This document shows positions 28,900-36,554 of a stretch of DNA of 64,000 nt, in pieces (the first letter of the stretch is position 1; each line of letters begins with the position of its first letter). This stretch comes from Hahellaceae bacterium (lineage in GTDB: Bacteria > Pseudomonadota > Gammaproteobacteria > Pseudomonadales > Oleiphilaceae). Below the pieces are notes generated by a model. The model saw nothing but the letters and a program-made list of their open reading frames with translations. It searched no databases and was not told the DNA's origin. The DNA is taken from NCBI GenBank assembly GCA_024234505.1, contig JACKOD010000004.1, positions 638,419-702,418 on the forward strand. Reading direction: 5' to 3'. The position numbers were made by a program, and so were the translations under genes.

Positions 28900-30642
28900 A
28901 TGCTCAAACTGCTTTTTCACCCCGCCGTTTATTTAATGAACCGGCTAAGCTATCCCGCCAAATTCGCACTGGTTATGGCTTTGTTTGCTGTACCGCTTGG
29001 CATGACCAGCGTGCAGTCGATCGTGTCGATGTCCTCCGAAATTAGCGCGACAGAGCAGCGATTGGAAGGTATTCGGCAGCTGAAGCTTTTTGCAGGATTG
29101 ATACCGATCACTGAGCGAATCAGGGATCTTAGTGTCACCCGCCGGATGGGCAATGATGACGATATTGCCGAGCGTTATAATCGAAACCGTACCGACGCTT
29201 TAAACTATATAGATCAGATGCTCCATAATTCGAAGCTGACGGGGAATCCCTTGTTATTGTTGCTGCTGCAGAACTTGCAGCGGCAAGTCGAGTCAATGCG
29301 TGTGAGTACCGGTTCCGAAGGCGACAATGTTGAACTGATTTTTACCAGTACCAATAGACTGGTTGATGAAGTTTATGATTTACAACAACGTATCGCCAAC
29401 GAGTTTGGCATTACGTCTGATACCGACTGGCTTACCGGGCAGTTAATTACCATCCTGCTGGATGAGTTTAAAGCACCTCAGGACGCGCTGGGACGAACGC
29501 GTGCATACGGTGTTTTTTATCTGAACAAGGCTTTTATGACGTCGTCGGGTATTGGAATGCTGGATGCAACCTACCAGCAGCTTTCCGTGGCAGGTAATCG
29601 ATTGCAGCAGCGCTTTGTACTATTGGTTTCCACAAATAATTCATTTAAATCCAATTTTCCTTTGGATGTTGCCGCGTTGGATAGTTTGCGCGAGGCGCAA
29701 CAATTACTTGAAGAACAATTGCTGCTGGATGATGAGTTGTCGATGCCGTGGGAAGAATATTATGAAGCAGTCACCGGGGCAATTAATCGGTTGGATATCT
29801 TGCGCGATCGAATTGTGGACATTGTTATCCAGAATTATACCGAGCGTTTGCAGCAGCAAAAGATGCAATGGTTTCAGCATTTAGCCGGTATAGGCTGTCT
29901 GGTTCTGGTGTCAGTATATCTGTTTGGCGGATTTTACTTTTCCGTACGCCGAACGGTGGATAGTTTAATTTTAGGTGCCAGAAATGTTGCTCGAGGCGCC
30001 TTAACAGATCGAGTGACCATAGAGTCCCGTGACGAAATGTTAGAGTTGGCAGATGTCATGGATACGATGCGAATGCAACTGTATGAGCGTCAACAACAGT
30101 TACTGAATATGACAATCACGGACGGCTTAACCGGCATTCGCAATCGGAAGTTTTTCAATGATGAAATAGCCCAGCGACTAGCGGTAGCGCAGCGCAAACA
30201 AGAGCCGTTGGTCTTGCTTCTAATAGACATTGATTACTTTAAACGCCTGAATGATGCATATGGGCACCCGTTTGGCGACCTCTGTCTGAAAGAAGTCGCG
30301 CAGTCAATTCGAGCGTTGCTAAAGCGTCCTGACGATTCTGTTGCACGGTATGGTGGCGAAGAATTTGCGGCTATTTTGCCTGACACTGATATTCTCGGTG
30401 GCACACAGATGGCAGAACGCATTTGTCGCAGCATTAGGGCGATTCTTATGAATGCAAACGGGGAGAATGTTCAAATGTCCGTAAGCATTGGCGTCGCCAG
30501 TTCTTGCCAATCCTTTGGTCGTTCTGAAGAACAGCTGATTAAAGCGGTCGATGGGGCGTTGTATCAGGCTAAGGCGCAGGGGCGAAATCAGTGGGTGCTT
30601 GCGCAGGAAGAAATGATCGAGGTTCCCGTTTCAAATGCTTAG
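28900..30642 (+). CDS. Membrane-bound diguanylate cyclase (HAMP-GGDEF)
   Basis: 580 residues. Inner-membrane sensor with helices at about 21-43 and 325-350 flanking an all-helical periplasmic region, then a HAMP segment (SLILGARNVARGALTDRV) and a C-terminal GGDEF domain. The catalytic motif is GGEEF (residues 485-489), and an inhibitory-site RxxD (RPDD) sits exactly five residues before it, so the enzyme is probably active and subject to product inhibition by c-di-GMP. Ribosome site before ATG 28900 is weak. Followed after 15 bp by the DUF1329 gene now split by a transposon. Confidence 0.92.
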   Translation: MLKLLFHPAVYLMNRLSYPAKFALVMALFAVPLGMTSVQSIVSMSSEISATEQRLEGIRQLKLFAGLIPITERIRDLSVTRRMGNDDDIAERYNRNRTDALNYIDQMLHNSKLTGNPLLLLLLQNLQRQVESMRVSTGSEGDNVELIFTSTNRLVDEVYDLQQRIANEFGITSDTDWLTGQLITILLDEFKAPQDALGRTRAYGVFYLNKAFMTSSGIGMLDATYQQLSVAGNRLQQRFVLLVSTNNSFKSNFPLDVAALDSLREAQQLLEEQLLLDDELSMPWEEYYEAVTGAINRLDILRDRIVDIVIQNYTERLQQQKMQWFQHLAGIGCLVLVSVYLFGGFYFSVRRTVDSLILGARNVARGALTDRVTIESRDEMLELADVMDTMRMQLYERQQQLLNMTITDGLTGIRNRKFFNDEIAQRLAVAQRKQEPLVLLLIDIDYFKRLNDAYGHPFGDLCLKEVAQSIRALLKRPDDSVARYGGEEFAAILPDTDILGGTQMAERICRSIRAILMNANGENVQMSVSIGVASSCQSFGRSEEQLIKAVDGALYQAKAQGRNQWVLAQEEMIEVPVSNA

Positions 30643-30657
30643 TAAGAAGGCGGTGTA

Positions 30658-31146
30658 ATGCAGAGGTGTTTTTGGGGCGTTGTTGTATTCCTTGCAATGT
30701 GTACAGTGGGGTTGGCTGATGATCTTACACCTCTGGGGGGCGAAAAAGCGGCATCCCCTGCCGGTGATATACCGGCATGGATTGGTAGCCGGTCGGAGGT
30801 TGAAGCGGTAGTTCAGTCGCTGGAACAAGAAACCCCCTTGTTTTTTATTACTTCAGCGAACGTAACCGCTTATTCGGACTATTTAAGTGACGGCCAGAAA
30901 GCGCTTTTTGATGCTTATCCAGAGACGTATCGGCTGCCTGTTTATCCTTCCCATCGAACTCACATTGCTCCGGAGTGGATTTATCTTGGGTCGCAAAAAA
31001 ACATTCAGGACGCACGATTGGTAGATGACGGGAACGGCTTGGTAGGGGCGTGGCCAGGTGTTCCATTTCCGGTTCCGACAAGCGCCCTGGAAGTGTTATG
31101 GAATCACCTGACCCATTGGCGTGGCATTTCTTCTGAAGTTCAATAG
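30658..31146 (+). pseudogene. DUF1329 protein gene, 5' fragment interrupted by transposon
   Basis: Encodes the first 162 residues of a DUF1329 family protein: signal peptide (about residues 1-20), LTPLGGEKAASPAGDIPAWI, then SDGQKALFDAYPETYRLPVY and WNHLTHWRGI. DUF1329 proteins are exported, lipoprotein-carrier-like proteins of uncertain role. The frame ends at a stop made by the last two bases of the target duplication (TA) plus the first base of the transposon (G). The 3' part lies at 44901..45725; together they give 434 residues in one frame. AAGGCGG precedes the ATG, 15 bp after the diguanylate cyclase. A truncated secreted peptide might still be made. Confidence 0.93.
31138..31145. repeat. 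Left target-site duplication
   Basis: GTTCAATA, immediately outside the left inverted repeat and identical to 44901..44908. Eight-base duplications are characteristic of ISL3-family transposition. Confidence 0.93.
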
Positions 31147-31169
31147 GCTATTTGCATTCTAGGGTTGGA
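31146..31169. repeat. Left terminal inverted repeat
   Basis: Begins GGCTATTTGCA and continues TTCTAGGGTTGGA. It matches the reverse complement of 44877..44900 at 21 of 24 positions, with mismatches at positions 12, 16 and 17. Confidence 0.92.
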
Positions 31170-31274
31170 AATCAATCCAAGTTCAGTATTCCCATGGTTC
31201 TATCTTAAGTCCCTGTTTGGTTGGATTTATTCAAATAACAGAATGACAGAAATCAACCATGTTGGTTGGAAATC
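31163..31274. repeat. Subterminal GGTTGGA repeats, left end
   Basis: GGTTGGAAATC occurs at 31163..31173 and 31264..31274, with a variant GGTTGGATT at 31219..31227; the right end has GGTTGGATT at 44875..44883 (minus strand). A small palindrome, TTGGA-AATCAA-TCCAA (31165..31180), adjoins the left repeat. Probably transposase-binding DNA. No gene lies between 31170 and 31289. Confidence 0.6.
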
Positions 31275-31289
31275 GACAAACTCGAATTG

Positions 31290-34200
31290 CTAAAACGCGT
31301 CTAAATGCTCTGACATTCTCTCTTTGAAGTAGCTTGGGTACTTGGTCATAATCAAATCTACTTCAGTCTGATTTTGTTTCAATGCGTTCACGAGATCCTT
31401 CTTCTGAGTCGCTGCCAGGTTCAAGGATGCAGCAAGGTCCTGAGCGATGACGCGATCTGAAAAGCCAAGTTCATAAAGAGCAATGGTGGTTTCGGTAGGC
31501 AAACCATATTTCATCCGCTTTTGGAAAATCTGGAGACGATTGATCGGGGCACCTGCTCCTTCGCGATCCAGCATTTCTATAAATTCACACAATGCACTCA
31601 CAAGAAGAGATCCATCATATGCAAGTCCACCCTCGCAGATATCGATGATATTTTCAATTTTGACTTTTCTGGGTTTCCGTCCTTTACCGAGCTTGCATTT
31701 ATTTGTGGCTGCAATGCGGAAGAGCTCATGAAATGGTACTCCTGAAATCCAATTCTTCGTAATTTCTTTCAGGACGTCCTTCTTGTCGAACTTAACGAAA
31801 GCTTTGTTGTGTACATGCCCTGTTATTAACGGCCACACGAGGTCAAGAACTTCGTCTCCCTCTTGGGCGGCAATAAGTTCATCAGCGTTATCTTGAACCC
31901 ACCCCTCAATCGCCTTGGCATCGTTGACACCATAGAGTGTTTTGCCAAATGCTTTCCGCCGATTAACGTCAGTAATATTTATTGATATGTTTTCAGCCAG
32001 AAGCTTGAACAATTCTTGAATCTGCTCCCGTTTCTCATCATCAGCTAAAAAGTACGCCAACGTCTGTTTCGCAAGATCAGCAACGTCTTCTTCCGTCAGT
32101 CCATCATCAACAGAATCCCAATTGGAGAGAAGAAAGCTTTCGATGGAAGCGAGAGTTAGGCTGAAAAACTCGAATTGCGGTGTCATCACATCATCCGTGA
32201 AACCGTTCCCACGGTGTTGTTTCGAAACCTGGCTAATAATTGCACTCAGCGAGTCCCACCCGGCTATATGAGCTTTGGCAAAAGACAGAATGTCCCTTGT
32301 CAACGTATGATTCTTTTTGTCCTTTGATTTGGTACGGTCATTCCGGATAACCAGAGGGATCATTTGAAAGAGGCTGCTTGCGCATGCCTCCGACTTGGTT
32401 GGATCAAGGAGCTCCTTGACGATATTCCACCGCCAGCCGTCTTTTCGGTTGCGTCGCTTGTCAAACACAATAGGGTCTGCAAACAAAATGCTACCTTCAG
32501 TATGCATCCCGGCGCGACCCGCTCGGCCAATGAGGTTATGAAAATCCCGAACTTTGATGCGCTCCATGCCCTGGTAGACACTGGTAACAATGAGGTACCG
32601 GATTGGAAGATTTACGCCCTGCGCCAATGTGGAGGTACAAACAACGAACCGCACTAGGTTTTCACGCATAGCGTGTTCCACTGAAAGGCGGATGCCATGT
32701 GGTGTATTGCCATGATGAGAAAATATGCCATGCTCGGCACTCATTGAAACCAATGCGTCAGTTCCAAGATTCGCAACATGGAGGTAATGGAGCCGTTCGA
32801 CCTCCCTTCGGTCTGAGAATTTTTGTGGGAGTGGAAGCGGAATACCTCGATTAATGAATTCCACCACTTTTTCACAGATGCTTGTTGCTGTTGATTTTTT
32901 GCCACAGAAGATGGCGATGCTTCCGTTAGGGGCCAGTTTTATACCGAGATAAAGTGCAATGGCCTGGCCATCGTCCCTCTCTGGAAAATGACGATCTTTC
33001 TGCTCTCTGCCTCTTTTCCCGAGATTGAATCTTTCAATCACCCTCGGAACGAAAAACTCGCCTTGTTCGGCGTCACGGCTGTCGACGTACTCGATTCTTC
33101 CCAACTGATCGAGCCAGCTCGCGAACCCGACCGACCTGAAAGTCGGAATCAGGGTTGTGCCTTCGACGACATTGGGTTCCCCGTTCAGCCATTCTCCAAC
33201 AGCCTCGGCGTTGCTGATGACCGCTGAGATCAGCACCTTCTGGGTTCCTTCGGGGATCATGGAGCGCAGCGACGTCAGGAGCAGCTCGTATGTGATTCCT
33301 CTGGTGCCGCTGTCGAACTGGTGGCCTTCATCAAAAACCAGCAGGCCAACGTGGGCAGCCAGCTCCGGAGCGTGCCGAAGGACGTAGAGCAGCTTCTCGG
33401 GGGTTACGACCAGGATCTGTTGGTGCCCAAGGAGTTCGGCAATCTCGAAGTCGGTCTGTAGGGCATCGGATAATTCATCCACCTTGGTGGTTTCGTTGTG
33501 GAACGCCTCGATGAGGCTGTTCTTGATCTCATGGCACAGCGCCCGGAACGGGGCGATGATGATGGCCAGTGATACGCGCTCAGCCAGGAACGCGCTTCGA
33601 AGGATCAGCTCCGTTGCCTTCGTTTTGCCAGCGCTGGTGGGCATTTGAACGATGGCAGACTCGCCTTTGAGAACATCCGCCTGGCCCAAAAGGTGTTGTG
33701 CAGGCCAGAGCTCCTTGATGAACGAATCCTTTTGCAGCGCATAGAGCCATTTGTCTCGGGGCAGCCCGGAATATGACGGCAGAGCCTTCCAGGCGGAATT
33801 CTCCATCTTTTTCCTCAGAACGGCCGCGATCACATCACCAAACAGAAGCTGCCTGGGCGTGCCGAATTCATAGACGGAGTTCCGTAGCTTCGTGGCCAAA
33901 TCAAGGAGATTTTCTTCCCCGTTCCCATCCTCAAAAAACTGGAGAATCCACTTTGAAATCCCGTCGATGAATCCGCCGAACGGCCCCTCAGCTCCATCAA
34001 AATAGGTTTCCAGATCGGCCTGCAGCAACCAGAGCAACAGGTCCTCCAAACTATCGCCATCTAGGTCTGGACAGTCACCATCGATGCGCTTCGCTAATAC
34101 CGACGCGCTTCCGGGAAGATCACACAGGTAATAGGAGGCGGAGCCCAGAAGCACGAGGTATGGATCAAGTGTCTCGTTCAGCTTTGACTGGAGGTAGGAG

Positions 34201-34442
34201 TCAAAAAAGCGAGCGGAAAACAGCAGATTGGTTCTCAGCTCCGAGAGGGAGTCAGGATCTTGCTCCTCCCGGTTGATGGCAGCGGCGAGGTCACCCAGCA
34301 GGCCAATCGAGATGGTGAAGAGCTTGTTTGGATGTAGTGATAAATCTATCTCCTGATATTCTTCCGGTACATGGTACTCGATCATCTTAGCTTTTGATCG
34401 AGTAACACCCAAAAGACGATTGGATTTTCTATTAGGCCTCAT
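31290..34442 (-). CDS. hamB: Hachiman defence helicase HamB
   Basis: 1050 residues from ATG 34442, chosen for AGGAGGG 7 bases upstream; a longer in-frame start exists at 34472. Superfamily 2 helicase with Walker A MPTSAGKT (about 267-274), Walker B LLVFDEGHQFDSG (about 368-380), a motif III-like KVLISAVISN and motif VI NLIGRAGRAGM. The N-terminal 250 residues are helical and non-helicase. Its coding start overlaps the end of a DUF1837 (HamA) gene by 11 bp, the gene order of Hachiman anti-phage systems, in which the helicase-nuclease pair senses DNA damage or phage DNA. Last gene of the transposon operon. Its distal half is visibly richer in AT than the first half. Confidence 0.85.
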   Translation of the reverse strand: MRPNRKSNRLLGVTRSKAKMIEYHVPEEYQEIDLSLHPNKLFTISIGLLGDLAAAINREEQDPDSLSELRTNLLFSARFFDSYLQSKLNETLDPYLVLLGSASYYLCDLPGSASVLAKRIDGDCPDLDGDSLEDLLLWLLQADLETYFDGAEGPFGGFIDGISKWILQFFEDGNGEENLLDLATKLRNSVYEFGTPRQLLFGDVIAAVLRKKMENSAWKALPSYSGLPRDKWLYALQKDSFIKELWPAQHLLGQADVLKGESAIVQMPTSAGKTKATELILRSAFLAERVSLAIIIAPFRALCHEIKNSLIEAFHNETTKVDELSDALQTDFEIAELLGHQQILVVTPEKLLYVLRHAPELAAHVGLLVFDEGHQFDSGTRGITYELLLTSLRSMIPEGTQKVLISAVISNAEAVGEWLNGEPNVVEGTTLIPTFRSVGFASWLDQLGRIEYVDSRDAEQGEFFVPRVIERFNLGKRGREQKDRHFPERDDGQAIALYLGIKLAPNGSIAIFCGKKSTATSICEKVVEFINRGIPLPLPQKFSDRREVERLHYLHVANLGTDALVSMSAEHGIFSHHGNTPHGIRLSVEHAMRENLVRFVVCTSTLAQGVNLPIRYLIVTSVYQGMERIKVRDFHNLIGRAGRAGMHTEGSILFADPIVFDKRRNRKDGWRWNIVKELLDPTKSEACASSLFQMIPLVIRNDRTKSKDKKNHTLTRDILSFAKAHIAGWDSLSAIISQVSKQHRGNGFTDDVMTPQFEFFSLTLASIESFLLSNWDSVDDGLTEEDVADLAKQTLAYFLADDEKREQIQELFKLLAENISINITDVNRRKAFGKTLYGVNDAKAIEGWVQDNADELIAAQEGDEVLDLVWPLITGHVHNKAFVKFDKKDVLKEITKNWISGVPFHELFRIAATNKCKLGKGRKPRKVKIENIIDICEGGLAYDGSLLVSALCEFIEMLDREGAGAPINRLQIFQKRMKYGLPTETTIALYELGFSDRVIAQDLAASLNLAATQKKDLVNALKQNQTEVDLIMTKYPSYFKERMSEHLDAF

Positions 34443-35280
34443 CCGCAGCCCTCCTGTAGAGCTCGTGGACAAGGTTCATCATGTCGGGACCCTTGATAAC
34501 CAAGAGAACAAGGCTGTCGCCATTAGGATGAGGAAAGACCTCCTTGGATTTTGCTGATTTGGGAATTTTGCTGCAGTCTGCCGAAGCCAGTTCTTCGGCA
34601 TCGAAACATTCATCTGAAATGATGGCTGCAGCGCCGTAGGTTTCCTTGTAGGGCATATCTACAGGGCTTTGAAATCTCTCGATTCTTTGAGCCTGTTCGA
34701 TTCCCTTTTTTTCAAAGAGCTTTTGCTTGATGAAGTTCAGTGATTCATCGATTCGAATGTGATCCTTGGCAGAATCGTTGATGGCATCCTGCAGGCGATT
34801 GATTTTAGAGGCGGAGAATTTTGTCTTGGATTCAAAGACAAACAACACGTCCTTGGTGGAGGCTTCGCCGTCTTTTTTGTGAAATCGGAATCCAATGACA
34901 TCGCTGCCCTTGGGCGATTCATCTCGAACAACCTTTGATGACCATCGTACCCTGGGTACCCAGTAACCGAGAAGCCACTGCAGGTAATCGGAAACCAGAA
35001 TTTCCCCAAAGTCTCCTGCTCTGATTCCTGGACCGAGTTTGGATGTTTTGCAAGGGAACTTGATATTGGTCAGATAATCCGGTCGCGGTCGTTTACCTCG
35101 AAGGAAATCAATTTCGGTATCCAGGCAGTAATGATTCCGGAAGTGTTTCGCCCAGGCCGAGAGCACTGCCTCGTCGTTCTCATGACGGAACTCCCAGACC
35201 TCGACTTCCTTGCCGTCGGCGGTCTTCAGTCGTTCGCCAGTGTCGTCGAGCCATTTAGTGTGTTTTGATGTAAAGCTCAT
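34432..35280 (-). CDS. hamA: Hachiman effector nuclease HamA (DUF1837)
   Basis: 282 residues from ATG 35280. A longer frame reaching 35436 is rejected because its extra 52 codons overlap the transposase gene and are not protein-like. DUF1837 landmarks are HYCLDTEIDFLRG, YLTNIKFP, GPGIRAGDFGEILVSDYLQW and GYWVPRVRW. A PD-(D/E)xK-type nuclease core is visible as GSDVIGFRF (D127) and FVFESKTKF (E150, K152), so it is probably catalytically intact. It starts one base after the transposase stop codon and overlaps hamB, implying shared transcription and coupled translation. In Hachiman, HamA is the nuclease released by HamB. Confidence 0.87.
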   Translation of the reverse strand: MSFTSKHTKWLDDTGERLKTADGKEVEVWEFRHENDEAVLSAWAKHFRNHYCLDTEIDFLRGKRPRPDYLTNIKFPCKTSKLGPGIRAGDFGEILVSDYLQWLLGYWVPRVRWSSKVVRDESPKGSDVIGFRFHKKDGEASTKDVLFVFESKTKFSASKINRLQDAINDSAKDHIRIDESLNFIKQKLFEKKGIEQAQRIERFQSPVDMPYKETYGAAAIISDECFDAEELASADCSKIPKSAKSKEVFPHPNGDSLVLLVIKGPDMMNLVHELYRRAADEA

Positions 35281-35281
35281 G

Positions 35282-36550
35282 CTAATCCAGCTCGCCACTT
35301 TCAACTTGCTTAACCAGCGTTGGTATATGCGGCCCGTACTCAACCTTTCCACGACCTGAGCGGATGCCGCTACCAACCTTGCGGGCTTCTGCTGAATATA
35401 GTGTCTTTGCACGGATAATCTCATAGCTATAGCCACGCCCCAGCCGGTTGGCCATTTTGATCAGTCCATTCAAACCTTCCGTGTAGGCATTGGTGATGGG
35501 GAACGGAGCATCCCAGTAAGCGAAAATGTCGTCATAGTGGTTGTGAACCGTTTTGACCAGCTTTTTAAAGGGGTCCATACCTTCTTCGGGCAAGCTGTTC
35601 TTCCATGCTTCAAAGGCATTTTGAGCTTGCTTCTTGTCGGGCTCATCATAGATGGCGAAGAAGCTTTCTTTGAAATCATAAGCAATCGCCAGTTCGGGTA
35701 TTTGCTCACGCACGATTGCCAGTGCTTTTTGTTCAGCCGCCGTGAGGTTGGCGGGGCGCTTGAGCGTTAGCCAGCGGATGGATTTTTTAACGTTAATCCG
35801 TTCATCCTTGCCAAGTTGTACTTGATACTTTTTTCGCTCCTCTTCCAGTGCTTCGGATGCCATTTTAACAACGTGGAACTTATCAATGACCAGCTTGGCA
35901 TTGGGTAAAAACTCAGCAAAAGAGCGTTTGAAAGGTCGCCACATGTCGGTACACACCCACTCGACTTTTTCGCGGTCAGGCAGGTCTTTAAAGAACGGCT
36001 TCATGTGGTCTTGTGTGCGCTGCTCCAGCATGTCAAACACGTTGTTGGTCGCCAGGTTCGTGATAACGCATCGATAGCCTCCAGCCAGGTTGACCTCATC
36101 AATTCCCATAATCACAGGCGTTTCATAATGTACCGTTTGCTCAAGTTCCTGAATCAGGTCATGGGCAATGTTTTTAACGGTATTCACGGCAACGCCGGTC
36201 TGTTCTGCCAATGCCCGGAATGTGGTGCCCAGGCATTGTTGGCGAATCACATCCACTAATCGTTTTGTTGCCCGGCGTTTATCATCCAGAAAACCAAGCT
36301 CCGGCATCGCCATTTTTCCGCAGCTTTCACAGCGAAAACGAGGCCGCTGCACCTCAAGACGCACCGGCTCCATGTAGAGTGGCGTGTCAGAAAACTTGTT
36401 TTTGCGTGTCCCGTGCTTATGCATTGGAATTTGGCAATCCTGGCACACCGGCGCTTCGGTCTCATTCGTCACCGCAACGATGATGAGCGCCTTGCTCTCT
36501 TTATACATGTCTACCGGCTTGATACCCGGAAGATTCAGCAGGTCAAGCAT
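35282..36550 (-). CDS. tnpA: ISL3-family transposase
   Basis: 422 residues, full length. The N-terminal zinc ribbon has cysteine pairs C36/C39 and C74/C77 (RFRCESCGKM), then a helix-turn-helix (TTFRALAEQTGVAVNTVKNI) and the DDE catalytic domain: D151 in VIMGIDEVNLAGG, D223 in LVIDKFHVVKMASEAL, E358 in AYTEGLNGLIKMANR. No frameshift or missing catalytic residue. Read in the same direction as all other genes of the element: 4 bp after the hsdR stop and one base before hamA. No IS-type inverted repeats flank it closely; the matching ends are at 31146 and 44900. Confidence 0.95.
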   Translation of the reverse strand: MLDLLNLPGIKPVDMYKESKALIIVAVTNETEAPVCQDCQIPMHKHGTRKNKFSDTPLYMEPVRLEVQRPRFRCESCGKMAMPELGFLDDKRRATKRLVDVIRQQCLGTTFRALAEQTGVAVNTVKNIAHDLIQELEQTVHYETPVIMGIDEVNLAGGYRCVITNLATNNVFDMLEQRTQDHMKPFFKDLPDREKVEWVCTDMWRPFKRSFAEFLPNAKLVIDKFHVVKMASEALEEERKKYQVQLGKDERINVKKSIRWLTLKRPANLTAAEQKALAIVREQIPELAIAYDFKESFFAIYDEPDKKQAQNAFEAWKNSLPEEGMDPFKKLVKTVHNHYDDIFAYWDAPFPITNAYTEGLNGLIKMANRLGRGYSYEIIRAKTLYSAEARKVGSGIRSGRGKVEYGPHIPTLVKQVESGELD

Positions 36551-36554
36551 GAGG

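Noticed and set aside
35281..35436. N-terminal extension of hamA
   Set aside because: The extra 52 codons lie inside the transposase coding sequence in another frame; the ATG at 35280 starts at the family N-terminus.
35282..36550. A simple ISL3 insertion sequence inside the RM/Hachiman locus
   Set aside because: There are 4 bp and 1 bp to the neighbouring genes and no inverted repeats close to tnpA; the only matching ends and duplication bound the whole 13.8-kb block.
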